DNA from: a virus | IMG/VR virus record: IMGVR_UViG_3300043811_000163 | Span: 1-56,533 of that record | Length of the DNA stretch: 56,533 nucleotides | Direction: 5' to 3' (one strand) | Part shown: positions 14,041 to 22,736 of the stretch, in pieces | Layout: each line of letters opens with the position of its first letter | How positions within the stretch are numbered: the stretch's first letter is position 1 | Position numbers and translations under genes: made by a program | Notes under the pieces: model-generated | Told to the model about the DNA's origin: nothing | Seen by the model: only the letters and a program-made list of their open reading frames with translations | The model's database searches: none

Positions 14041-14478
14041 ATGGCCGAGGAAGAAACCAGATTCTACGACTTCGATAACATGCCAGCCTTCGTCAAGGGC
14101 GGCGCGTTCCGACTGGTCACGCCTGCCGGCGAGAAGCGTATCGAGGACATCGCGCGATTCCTGCAAGACGCCCAGCCTATTTCGAAAGAGCAGTTCGATC
14201 GGCTGTGCGCGGGGGGTCGAGCCGATGCGGGCGAGTCGAAGAAGGCTGGACTCGAGCCGCTGAAGGACGAGAAGGCCGATGCGGTCCCTGGCCCAGGTCT
14301 CGACACGGTTGTCATCGATGACATCATCGCAAACCCAGGCAAGTACCGAAAGCAGTGGGCCGAAGACACGCAGCATCAGTATCCTGGCAAGTACACGCAA
14401 GAGCAGCTCGACGCATCGTGGGATCAGCTGGCGCATCAGGTCGGATTGCCGACTGCGAAAGAACTCGACGCGCGTTAG
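14041..14478 (+). CDS. Hypothetical protein at the end of the rightward block
   Basis: A 145-residue acidic protein, no recognised domain; the C-terminal third is helical (YTQEQLDASWDQLAHQVGL). GGGAG precedes the ATG. It converges with the portal gene, the two overlapping by 4 bp (TTAG shared), with no terminator between them. Confidence 0.6.
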   Translation: MAEEETRFYDFDNMPAFVKGGAFRLVTPAGEKRIEDIARFLQDAQPISKEQFDRLCAGGRADAGESKKAGLEPLKDEKADAVPGPGLDTVVIDDIIANPGKYRKQWAEDTQHQYPGKYTQEQLDASWDQLAHQVGLPTAKELDAR

Positions 14479-17400
14479 CCTTTCGGCGGCGTATAACTCA
14501 TCGTGTAGTAGCTAGGGTGGTCGAATTCCTTGTAATCCCATCCATTGGCCGCGTACTCTGGATTGAACGAGTTCTCGGATGTCGGTTTGAATCCGACCGA
14601 TTCGTAGAGCTTGTTCAAACGCGGGCCGTAGCACTCGACGTAGTTCACTCCGGCATTGCGCACGACGTGGTCGAGTAGCTTGAGCCCGGCGCCCTTCTCT
14701 CCACCCTGGTTGAATAGCGCGGTCGCCTCGACGCGACCATCTCCGTGATCGTGAACTGCAACGCCGGCTTTGCCGTCGGGCGTCGTGAACAGTTTCATGT
14801 GCGCGAGGTCGTCTTCGCTGTAGTGCGAGACATGATTCGTGAACTTTGAGCCTTCGAACGCCTTATCGAAGGCGGCCTTGAACTCGTGGGGGCTCGCGGT
14901 CTTTGGCGTGAACGAAGTCGCAGGAGACGCACTGCCGCCCGCGCCGAATCGGCCTTGCTCGTCGCGAGGATGCTTGCCCTCATCCCAATCGCCCGCATCC
15001 TGCCGAACTTTCGACCAGACACCATCGTATAGAGCTTTCGACTTGGCGGTTTCTCGATCCACGGTCGCGCGTTCGTCAGGCGTGAGGTCGCGACCTTTAG
15101 CAGCGGCTTGGATATTTCGAATCGTCTCGTACATTCGATGCCCAGGGCCATTTTTCGCAGCGAGCAGTGGTTTCAAATGGACCTGCAGTTCGCCAATGTG
15201 CCCGCTCGGATATTTGACGTTCATCATCACGTCGCGATAGCCGAGTGCTGTCGGGTTGCTCATCCGATCTTTGGGCATGCGCGCGAGCGTGATGCCTTTC
15301 TGCTTCATGGCCTCAATTACGCCGCGAACGTCCTTGACCGAGTCGACGGCCACGGTAGCGCGGACTACGTCACCAAGCTTGCTCCAATCGCCATTGTAGT
15401 CGGCATTGACCTTTTGCTCGGCACGCGCTTCGTGCTTGATGGGTCCGATCCCGACAACGGGCCCGGGATGACTGAGGTCGAGTTTGTCGTTGAACTCTTG
15501 CTCGCTCATGTTGAGGTCGCCACGAACGACTTTCGCACCGATGGCTTGGGCGACGCCTTTGCCGCGGTCGAGCAGATCCAACTGTTCTTCATGAATGGCA
15601 GGTGCCGCCTTGAAGAGTGCTTCCTTCGTGCGTTCGGGCTGCGCGAACTCTTTCGGGACGCTTGCGAGCTCGCTCTCTTTGAAGAGAGGCTCGCCGTGGA
15701 TGCTTTCGGCAGGCGATGCGCTGCTGCCTCCCGAGCCGAATCGCCCGCGCTCGTCTCGTGGCTGGTCGGCATCGAAATCGCTGCGCGTGCTGTCGCGTTT
15801 TGGTACTCCTCCGTAATCCGAGATTAGAAACTTCCCGGACTGTCCACGACCCCACTGGTTCGAATAGGCGAAGTCGGAGAGATCAAGCTTCGGAAGCTTC
15901 GAGCTTAGCTCCTTCATGGCGGTCAAGAATTGGCCAGCGGACTTCATCTTGTCGCCGGACTTGCCCCCATGAATCGCCTGATACGTAGCCGCGAACAGCC
16001 AGTCCTTGCCGTGAACATCTTGATCCCCGCCCCAAGGGTCTTTGATTGTGACCGTGTACGATTTCTTTTGGTCGGCCTTCGAGATGCCAAAGTGATCGGC
16101 CAATTGCGCCGATGTCACCGGCTCCACTTTCTCCTGCCGTACCCAAGAGTAATCTGGTGCGTGCTCTGTGATCTTGGCTAGGATATCGCTCTTGCTCGAA
16201 GCCTCTGCTTCTGCTCGATTGTCTTTCTTGGCTTTCGCGTTCTTGGCGACCTTGATGACAGTGTTCCCATCTTCATAGACTTTACGGGACGCGCCTTCGC
16301 CGAGGACTTTGAGTTTCGAAGTGTCAGGATGCTCGGAGACGGTACGGGGCTCTGTGCTACCGCCACCTTCCCCAAACTGTCCGTTGGCGGCGCGCGGCTG
16401 ATCGTCCGAGTAATCAGCTTTTGGGGTCGAGCCTTCGCTCTCACCTCCGGCGCTATCGATGAGCGCCTGCAGCTTGTCCTCGTCGAGCGAGTCGAGGTAG
16501 TCCGCTGCAGCTTCCGTCACGAGCTGCGCCAGCCATTCTTCGGGATCCGCGTCCGCATCCGAATCGTATCGGAGAGCGTCGATCGCGTCGTGAATAGCAC
16601 CACCGAGGTCTTCACCGAGATTGTATCCAGCGAACGACAATCCCTTCTCGGTCATCTTCTCGAGCGCGTGGTGCGCGATCTGGTGAGCGATCTTTTCGGA
16701 GACGAGCCTGACGGCTTCATGGCCGATCGCCTCGAGAGGCAGCAATCCGACCACGTGGCCGGCGACCACGCTGGCAGCGATCCCAATCGCGACCTTCGCG
16801 ATGGCGTGCTTCTGCTCTTTGGTCACCGGCTGTCGCGTCACGAAATTCTTCACCCCGACAATGGCGTTCTTATACTCGCCGATCTTCTCTTTGACCTCGT
16901 GCAGCGCGGCCTTTCCGATCTCTTTCGCTCCCGACCGTAGCACGGAGCCGACATGCTTCAGGCTCTCCTTGAGTTTGGTCAGGTGAATGCGCGTCAGACG
17001 AGATTGCGCGGCGTGTTCGTGTGCGCCGGATCGCTCTGGCTTGACGCGGCTGGCTGTACCACCCGATCCGCCCGCGGAGAACTTGCCGGTCTCGTCGCGC
17101 GGATGGTCTTCCTCGACGAAGTCGTCGGCGCGCGTCTCCGGCAAGATCGCTTGCACGGTCTTTCTGAAAGTGTGCGCGCCCGACAGAAGCTCTCCGCTCG
17201 ACAACCACATCACGGTGGTATTCGGTTCTGCCGCAAAGGCTTCTCCCACGAACTCGAGCGCCTCGAACACATTGACCTTGCGACCGTCGACCGGAGACAG
17301 AACCGACGGCAGCTTGCGGAGCTTGGTCGCGGTCACCCCGGTTTCTTCACGCAGTTCGCGGATCGCCGCGTGCTGCGCGGTCTCACCCTCGTCGATCATT

Positions 17401-19820
17401 CCGCCCGGGAACGCGAACTCGTGCGGGAACTCGGGACGCGTGACCGTCAGATATTTGCCTTGCTCGTTTTTCACCACGACGATCGAGGCTTGCCCCTCTC
17501 GATCATCGGCTGCGTCATTGGTCGCAAACGGATTGTGCATGGCGTGCGCGCCGGCTTTGGCCATGTGATCGTTGGCGATCTGGAAATGGCGCGCGGAGGC
17601 ATCGGAATGCCGGGCTCGATCGTCCACGGACACGCGATGCCCGGATGCCATCGCTGCGCGTCTATTGCCTTCGCGAATGTGCGCGACGCTGGCTTCCATG
17701 TGGGCGGCTGCAGCTTCCCGGTGCGCAGGCAAGGTGCCGAGCTTGTAGGCCAGTTCGGACGCTTCATTTGCAGCCTTGGTCCCGTGATCGATCCACTGCT
17801 TCGATCCAGGATCTCTCGACTGGTCCGGGTCGTGCGCGTCGAGCGCATCCTTCTGTATGGGCTCCTGCGGAGGCTTCGGCGTCAAAGCTTCGGCCTTGCC
17901 GATGTGCTTGGCGGCTTCTGCCGTGTTTCCTACGCCGAGATGGGCATTGGCTGCACGCAAATGGAGCTTGGCGAGATTGGTGGCTTTCTGCGGAGGCGTG
18001 AGCGGTCCAGGCTTCTTCGGAGCCACTGCGGGGCCCACAGCGGGCTTCGCCTTGACCTCCGGAGGGATCGGTTCCTTCTTCTTCTCGTCTCCGGCGCCCG
18101 GGGCTTGATCCGGCTGCGATTCGTCCTCGGCCGGATTGCCGGCTCCCTTGTCGGGCGGCGTTCCCTGGCCTTCCCCTGCGGGAGCCACGACCGAATGAAG
18201 CGCACTTCCGGGCAGAGGCACAGTGGGCGATTGACCTTCCGGAGTTCCACCCCCGGCGCCCCCACCCAGCGCCTGCACTTGAGCCGATGCGGAAGGATCG
18301 TTCTCGTACGGATCGAACTTGGTCTTCTCTTCGATCTCTTCTTCGATTTCCTCGACGTCGATCGACTGGTAGATGTCGCTGAGCGTGAGCGCGACTTGCT
18401 CGGCGGTCACGACCTCGTTTTGGATGTAGATCTGATCGCGCTGCGCGTTGGTGAATCGCGTCTTCGCGAGCTCGTCATCGGTCGGAGCGTAGAGCGGATG
18501 GAAATGGACCTTGAAATCGACCGGCTGTCCCTTGAAGGGAGAATCATGGGCGAGCGCGATGAGTCGGTAGAGCCGTCGGATTTTCGGAGCAAGGAAGTTG
18601 ACTTGCTCGTTGGCGATCGTGTCGTACCACTTGATTCGATCCGACTCTCCGGTCGCGTTCATTCCGGCCGGGCTCATGCCGAAGAGTTCGGTCAACGGCA
18701 TATCGAACGCCGCAGCGAGCCGCTGCATGATGCGGTCGATCGCGTCGGGGATCCCCGTCATCGGGGTCACCACGCGCGTGAAATCTTCTTCGCCGCCCGC
18801 ATCGAGCGCCACGCCGTGCATGACGCTGCGCGTGCGCTCCATTAGCTCGAGACGAGCTCGGAGCTTGCCTTCCTGGCCCGCTGTGATCGCGTTGAAGAGG
18901 CCCTTGAGTTTGAAGATGCCTTGCGACGCGTCCGAGATCAGATACGCGAGAGCATCGAAGGATCCATCGCACTGCCGGAGCACTTCGTAGCCGCGCTGCA
19001 GTACCGACCAGGACCAACCCGCGAGCGTTTGCCGCGTGATGATGTCGGGCTCGACTCCGTCGAATCGAATCAGGCGGCTCTCGTGGACGTTGAGAATCGA
19101 GGTTGCGATGTTCGCGAGCTTGGCCTTGCTCTTGGTCTTGTAGCCGAACTTGGTTCCGTCGGAGCTTCGGTACGACGAGGTCGCGACCGCGTTGGCGATG
19201 AGATACGTTCTCGGCTGCCCATACTTGGGCTGCATCGGGTCGGAGTAGTAGTCCTGAACGTACGCGAACCTTCGATCGATCTGATTGATGAAGTCGAAGC
19301 TCTTGATGTTCTTTTCGTCCAGCGGCTCCCACGGCTCTCGTCCGTCATCGATTCCCAGGATGAGCAGCGCGCCGCCGTACTGCCGGCCGAAGGTCAAGCC
19401 TTGGTGCAGCCGCAGATCGCATTGCAATCGCTCGGTCGCGTATTCGCTCAGGTCTTGAATCTTCGACTTGTCGAGCTCTCCGGCCTTTTTGCTCTCGAGC
19501 TCGTAGCCGCGCCGGAACATCTCGTTCGGACGCTTCTCCACGGCTTTCGCGGCGAGATCGTTGCCGGAGACGAGATCGGTGATCTCGACGTCGTTCAGGC
19601 GCCAAGGCGTTTCGAAGTACCCGGCTCGGGTCTTGTCCGCGATCGTGCCGAGCCCGGTCTGGTAGTTGACCCAGCGGTCTAGCTTTTGCTCGAGAGCGAA
19701 GATGCGGGTTTCCGCGTCCTCTCTAGAAGCAAGCGTCTGCGCGGCGGCTCGGCGCAGATCCGATCCGTCATTGGCCGGCGATGCCGCCGGGACTGCGGCT
19801 TCGGCCGGACCATGCTCCAT
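14475..19820 (-). CDS. Portal protein fused to Nudix, kinase-like, RelA/SpoT-like and GNAT-like modules
   Basis: A 1781-residue protein; ordinary DUF1073 portals have about 450-550 residues. Residues 40-480 are a DUF1073-type portal, the ring through which DNA enters and leaves the capsid. Residues 505-610 are a Pro/Gly-rich linker; 612-760 contain Ala/His-rich helical repeats. Residues 775-895 are a Nudix hydrolase with a complete Nudix box (Gly807, Glu813, Arg821-Glu822, Glu825-Glu826, Gly828). Residues 930-1130 are helical with a membrane-like stretch near 1005-1040. Residues 1165-1345 look kinase-like (LGEGASRKVY loop, Lys1190, SDYGG). Residues 1460-1600 resemble RelA/SpoT (Arg1487, KDRMSNPTALGYRD, ELQVH). 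Residues 1640-1781 look GNAT-like. Four PRDExGRFGxGGS-type linkers separate the last modules. The gene runs opposite to all other head genes. Confidence 0.85.
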   Translation of the reverse strand: MEHGPAEAAVPAASPANDGSDLRRAAAQTLASREDAETRIFALEQKLDRWVNYQTGLGTIADKTRAGYFETPWRLNDVEITDLVSGNDLAAKAVEKRPNEMFRRGYELESKKAGELDKSKIQDLSEYATERLQCDLRLHQGLTFGRQYGGALLILGIDDGREPWEPLDEKNIKSFDFINQIDRRFAYVQDYYSDPMQPKYGQPRTYLIANAVATSSYRSSDGTKFGYKTKSKAKLANIATSILNVHESRLIRFDGVEPDIITRQTLAGWSWSVLQRGYEVLRQCDGSFDALAYLISDASQGIFKLKGLFNAITAGQEGKLRARLELMERTRSVMHGVALDAGGEEDFTRVVTPMTGIPDAIDRIMQRLAAAFDMPLTELFGMSPAGMNATGESDRIKWYDTIANEQVNFLAPKIRRLYRLIALAHDSPFKGQPVDFKVHFHPLYAPTDDELAKTRFTNAQRDQIYIQNEVVTAEQVALTLSDIYQSIDVEEIEEEIEEKTKFDPYENDPSASAQVQALGGGAGGGTPEGQSPTVPLPGSALHSVVAPAGEGQGTPPDKGAGNPAEDESQPDQAPGAGDEKKKEPIPPEVKAKPAVGPAVAPKKPGPLTPPQKATNLAKLHLRAANAHLGVGNTAEAAKHIGKAEALTPKPPQEPIQKDALDAHDPDQSRDPGSKQWIDHGTKAANEASELAYKLGTLPAHREAAAAHMEASVAHIREGNRRAAMASGHRVSVDDRARHSDASARHFQIANDHMAKAGAHAMHNPFATNDAADDREGQASIVVVKNEQGKYLTVTRPEFPHEFAFPGGMIDEGETAQHAAIRELREETGVTATKLRKLPSVLSPVDGRKVNVFEALEFVGEAFAAEPNTTVMWLSSGELLSGAHTFRKTVQAILPETRADDFVEEDHPRDETGKFSAGGSGGTASRVKPERSGAHEHAAQSRLTRIHLTKLKESLKHVGSVLRSGAKEIGKAALHEVKEKIGEYKNAIVGVKNFVTRQPVTKEQKHAIAKVAIGIAASVVAGHVVGLLPLEAIGHEAVRLVSEKIAHQIAHHALEKMTEKGLSFAGYNLGEDLGGAIHDAIDALRYDSDADADPEEWLAQLVTEAAADYLDSLDEDKLQALIDSAGGESEGSTPKADYSDDQPRAANGQFGEGGGSTEPRTVSEHPDTSKLKVLGEGASRKVYEDGNTVIKVAKNAKAKKDNRAEAEASSKSDILAKITEHAPDYSWVRQEKVEPVTSAQLADHFGISKADQKKSYTVTIKDPWGGDQDVHGKDWLFAATYQAIHGGKSGDKMKSAGQFLTAMKELSSKLPKLDLSDFAYSNQWGRGQSGKFLISDYGGVPKRDSTRSDFDADQPRDERGRFGSGGSSASPAESIHGEPLFKESELASVPKEFAQPERTKEALFKAAPAIHEEQLDLLDRGKGVAQAIGAKVVRGDLNMSEQEFNDKLDLSHPGPVVGIGPIKHEARAEQKVNADYNGDWSKLGDVVRATVAVDSVKDVRGVIEAMKQKGITLARMPKDRMSNPTALGYRDVMMNVKYPSGHIGELQVHLKPLLAAKNGPGHRMYETIRNIQAAAKGRDLTPDERATVDRETAKSKALYDGVWSKVRQDAGDWDEGKHPRDEQGRFGAGGSASPATSFTPKTASPHEFKAAFDKAFEGSKFTNHVSHYSEDDLAHMKLFTTPDGKAGVAVHDHGDGRVEATALFNQGGEKGAGLKLLDHVVRNAGVNYVECYGPRLNKLYESVGFKPTSENSFNPEYAANGWDYKEFDHPSYYTMSYTPPKG

Positions 19821-19829
19821 GCAATCGCA

Positions 19830-19835
19830 AACGTA
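19830..19835 (-). promoter_or_regulatory. Possible late -10 element for the portal gene
   Basis: Leftward CCTACGTTTGCG, with TACGTT ending 9 nt before the portal ATG. It matches the late motif used by two rightward genes (21334 and 31464) and sits back to back with the rightward copy at 19846, so the two head operons would diverge from one 40-bp region. The portal ATG has no Shine-Dalgarno site. Confidence 0.5.
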
Positions 19836-19845
19836 GGTACGAGCC

Positions 19846-19851
19846 TACTTT
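19846..19851 (+). promoter_or_regulatory. Late leaderless-type promoter element (TACTTT)
   Basis: CCTACTTT then CGCGGC then ATG: 6 nt between the element and the start codon, with no Shine-Dalgarno site. Transcription from the expected +1 would begin at the A of ATG. Confidence 0.6.
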
Positions 19852-19857
19852 CGCGGC

Positions 19858-22101
19858 ATGGCGGAAACTGTCGCTGACGCACCTCTCTCGGCCAAAGAGA
19901 CCGAGGACATGCCCGAGGCCCATTTCGCGGATCCGGAAGGAAAACGCTTCCCTCTATACGATCCGAAGACCAAGGCGCTCAGCGCGGAGCACGTCAACGC
20001 AGCGGGTTCCTACGCGGAAAAAATGCACAATTCTGGTGAGATCTCCGATGCGAAATACAAGGAGATCATCGCCAAGGTCAACAAGGCGAAAAAGACGCTG
20101 AAGATCGGCGATTTCGCGGACGACAAGAAAGACTACGACCGCACGCAAGCCGCCAATCCCGTCGAGGACGAGGCCGTTCAGAAATGGACGGCGGCCTCGA
20201 AAGACATCCACCGCGCCGACAATCCTCCGAGCTGGGTCGATGATGAAGCCACGTGGGAGAAGGCCAAGGAGGCGGTCGGCAAGGACTGGGACAAGTACGA
20301 CGATCCGTACGCGGTTGTCGTCTCGGTCTACAAGAACATGGGCGGATCGATCGGTGGCGGAGGCAAATCCGACCATGCCGATGCGGGTGAGCATTTTGGC
20401 GACACGGGGCTCGACCAACCCGGTTGGGAGCATGTCCGCCGCGTCGATTTGGCCTCGGGTTCAGTCGGCGAGTCCCGGACGACTCCGCAAGGCGGCATCA
20501 TCGCGCGCGCGAACCTCACTCGGACAGGGGTCTTCGACTACCGCCAGCCGGACGGCACGATCCGCCGAGAACTGAGACACCCCGACGAGGTCTTCGACAA
20601 GAAGAGCCTCGATTCCTTGGCTCATGCGCCGCTCACGATCGATCACCCCGACAAGGTCACGCCGCACAACTACAAGCGCGTCACGGTCGGCCATGTCGCG
20701 GGAACCCCGCATCGGGCAGGCAAATTCGTGCAGCAAGACGTGCTCGTGCAGGACGCGGATGCGATCGATGCGGCCAAGAAGGGCAAGCTGCAGGAGCTCT
20801 CGTGCGGCTACGAGTGCGCCATTGATCCCACGCCGGGCGACTACAACGGCGAGAAGTACGATGCGATCCAACGTCGCATTCGGTATAACCATGTAGCCGC
20901 GGGTCCGGCAGGCTGGGGAAGAGCCGGCCCCGAAGTGCGCATGCACCTCGACAGTGGTGCGGCCATCAGCTTGGCGCCCGATGCGGCTGCGTCGCCATCG
21001 GCCATGGCGCGCGAGGATGCCTCGCCTGGCAGTACGCACTCGGCGGCCGCGAATGCTCGAAGCGCAGAAGTCAAAGCCTTCGAAGATCATCTGCAGCCCA
21101 AATCGAAGACGGAACACAAGAAGGCGGCCGATGCCCATATGCAGGCTGCAGAAGCCCACGATTACGCGGCGATTCACGGCGATCCGTCGATGAAAGCCGA
21201 TCACGAAAAGGCCGCTGCCGATCATCGACAAAAGTCCGCAGATCACATTGCAGATTGCAATAAGCTCGACGAGGGTCACGCCGATCCCCGACCCGATCCA
21301 GGGTATGGGACTACGGCCGATAGTCGAGCGCCCTACGTTCGCGCTATGCCCGTCGAAACCGACGAAGAGAAGCGCCGCAAGGCCGAAGAGGAAGCGCGTG
21401 CAGAGAGGGTGCGGATCGACTCCGAACTCGCTCAGCTGCGCAGTGACAACGAACGACTCCGCGGCGAGAACACCGCGATGAAGTCGTCTAGCACGAGCGC
21501 CACGCTCGCCGCACAGCAGCAGATCGAAGCGCAGCGCATGGACGCCGCGTTCGACGAGATGTTCGCCGCGGTCGATGCAGGCACGCGCTACGTGAAGGAC
21601 TTCAACCGGTACCGCGCCGATGGCTCTCGCAAGAGTGTCTCGGACATCCGGCGCGAAGTCGTTGCGGCGCTCAAGCCGTCGATCCGGATCGACGCCAAGG
21701 AGACCGACGCGTTCATCGCGGGCGTCTTCTCCACGATCGTGCAGGAGAGGGAAGCAGCGGACCGAGGACGCGCCGCGATGGCGTTCGCGTCTTCGCCGCT
21801 CATCACGCCGGCCATGTCCCACGCCGACGCGGGTCGAAGAATGGGCATGAAGAAGCCCGATCGCGCCGCGGACCCGGACGACGAACCGGACGACGACGAG
21901 CCCGACGCCGAGACCAAGAAGGCGCAGGACAAGATGTTCCAGAAAATGAAGGACGCGTACAAGACCCGCGACAAGGGCGGGATGTCGCGCTTCTCGGCTC
22001 GGGATCGTCGCAAGGGAGACGGCCGCGCTCCCAATCCGACTCCTGCCTTCAACGGTGGGAATCAGGGCGACTTCAACGGCGGCTTCGGCGGAGGAATGTG
22101 A
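19858..22101 (+). CDS. Prohead protease (DUF2213-like) fused to scaffold-type C-terminus
   Basis: A 747-residue head-maturation protein. Residues 18-85 and 95-163 are two small helical domains often seen before phage proteases (the second with NPPSWVDDEATWEKAKEAV). Residues 205-365 are a DUF2213-like protease domain; candidate active-site residues are His263 (DHP), His279 (VGHV) and Ser315 (ELSCGY). Residues 400-470 are Ala/His-rich helices resembling those in the portal tail. Residues 498-747 are acidic coiled coil and low-complexity sequence like a scaffolding protein. An internal ATG at 21346 preceded by a late-type element could make the scaffold alone. Order protease, cement, major capsid is standard for this phage type. 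Confidence 0.8.
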   Translation: MAETVADAPLSAKETEDMPEAHFADPEGKRFPLYDPKTKALSAEHVNAAGSYAEKMHNSGEISDAKYKEIIAKVNKAKKTLKIGDFADDKKDYDRTQAANPVEDEAVQKWTAASKDIHRADNPPSWVDDEATWEKAKEAVGKDWDKYDDPYAVVVSVYKNMGGSIGGGGKSDHADAGEHFGDTGLDQPGWEHVRRVDLASGSVGESRTTPQGGIIARANLTRTGVFDYRQPDGTIRRELRHPDEVFDKKSLDSLAHAPLTIDHPDKVTPHNYKRVTVGHVAGTPHRAGKFVQQDVLVQDADAIDAAKKGKLQELSCGYECAIDPTPGDYNGEKYDAIQRRIRYNHVAAGPAGWGRAGPEVRMHLDSGAAISLAPDAAASPSAMAREDASPGSTHSAAANARSAEVKAFEDHLQPKSKTEHKKAADAHMQAAEAHDYAAIHGDPSMKADHEKAAADHRQKSADHIADCNKLDEGHADPRPDPGYGTTADSRAPYVRAMPVETDEEKRRKAEEEARAERVRIDSELAQLRSDNERLRGENTAMKSSSTSATLAAQQQIEAQRMDAAFDEMFAAVDAGTRYVKDFNRYRADGSRKSVSDIRREVVAALKPSIRIDAKETDAFIAGVFSTIVQEREAADRGRAAMAFASSPLITPAMSHADAGRRMGMKKPDRAADPDDEPDDDEPDAETKKAQDKMFQKMKDAYKTRDKGGMSRFSARDRRKGDGRAPNPTPAFNGGNQGDFNGGFGGGM
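21334..21339 (+). promoter_or_regulatory. Late element inside the protease gene (TACGTT)
   Basis: CCCTACGTT, 6 nt, then an in-frame ATG at 21346 (Met497 of the long protein). Same geometry as the other leaderless-type starts. Confidence 0.5.
21346..22101 (+). CDS. Probable nested scaffolding protein (in frame within the protease gene)
   Basis: A predicted 251-residue product sharing the C-terminus of the long protein, as lambda Nu3 does within gene C. It begins PVETDEEKRRKAEEEARAE, a charged coiled coil, has a helical middle, and ends in a Gly/Asn-rich tail. No separate scaffold gene is found between protease and capsid, which favours this reading. Inference from the internal late-type start. 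Confidence 0.5.
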   Translation: MPVETDEEKRRKAEEEARAERVRIDSELAQLRSDNERLRGENTAMKSSSTSATLAAQQQIEAQRMDAAFDEMFAAVDAGTRYVKDFNRYRADGSRKSVSDIRREVVAALKPSIRIDAKETDAFIAGVFSTIVQEREAADRGRAAMAFASSPLITPAMSHADAGRRMGMKKPDRAADPDDEPDDDEPDAETKKAQDKMFQKMKDAYKTRDKGGMSRFSARDRRKGDGRAPNPTPAFNGGNQGDFNGGFGGGM

Positions 22102-22109
22102 GCTAGGCC

Positions 22110-22736
22110 ATGCCCCAGACCAACGTCAACCTCACCCCGAACCCGGCGCAACCGGGCCAGCCGCTCTCGAACGATCGCACGAGCTACCTCGTTCGCTGCG
22201 TTCCTGCCGGAGTCGTCGTCCCGTTCGGCGTGCTCTGCGAGGTCTATGCGGCCTCCAACGGTCAGGCCCTGTGCCGTCCCGTGCAGGACGCGACCACGGG
22301 ATCCTCGTTTCTCCCGCTTCTCGGCGGCATCTCGATGCTCGACGCGTTCGCGGTGGAAATGGGATACACCACGTACTCGGTTCCGCCGAGCACGACGGGA
22401 TCGTCGTCTGCGGGCTACCCGATCGGCTTCTCGGTTCCGCTCGTGTACCGCGGCGGAATCTGGGGAGCCTGGGACGGCAATACTGGCACAGCGCTCCCGC
22501 TCACGGGCGGCATCCAGGTCTGGCACTCCAGTGACGGGTCGCACTCGCAGGGCGTGTTCACCACGCTCTCCGCGCAGACCACGCTGCACCAGGAGATCGA
22601 CGGACCCTTGCCGTACATCACGGTGTGGGATCCCTTCCTGAAGAGCGGCGCGTACACGGATTCCTTCGGGAACGTCGTGGACATTGTCGCTCTGCAAATC
22701 AACCTGCCGGGGCTTCTGACCCCAGGAGTCGTCTGA
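22110..22736 (+). CDS. Capsid cement/decoration protein (probable)
   Basis: A 208-residue beta-rich protein lying between protease and major capsid genes, where phages with DUF2184-type capsids place their structural cement protein. Sequence alone (GGISMLDAFAVEMGYTTYS, VPLVYRGGIWGAWDG) shows strands but no catalytic motif. The call rests mainly on position. It overlaps the capsid start by one base (TGATG). Confidence 0.6.
   Translation: MPQTNVNLTPNPAQPGQPLSNDRTSYLVRCVPAGVVVPFGVLCEVYAASNGQALCRPVQDATTGSSFLPLLGGISMLDAFAVEMGYTTYSVPPSTTGSSSAGYPIGFSVPLVYRGGIWGAWDGNTGTALPLTGGIQVWHSSDGSHSQGVFTTLSAQTTLHQEIDGPLPYITVWDPFLKSGAYTDSFGNVVDIVALQINLPGLLTPGVV

Noticed and set aside
16953-18845. Long open frame (630 codons, plus strand) opposite the portal gene
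   Set aside because: It is the antisense of a gene with clear portal, Nudix and helical domains, is very rich in Arg, Leu and Gly, and has no recognisable domain. High GC content makes such shadows common.
20461-21822. 453-codon open frame opposite the protease gene
   Set aside because: Shadow frame; the plus strand encodes the DUF2213-like domain across the same bases.
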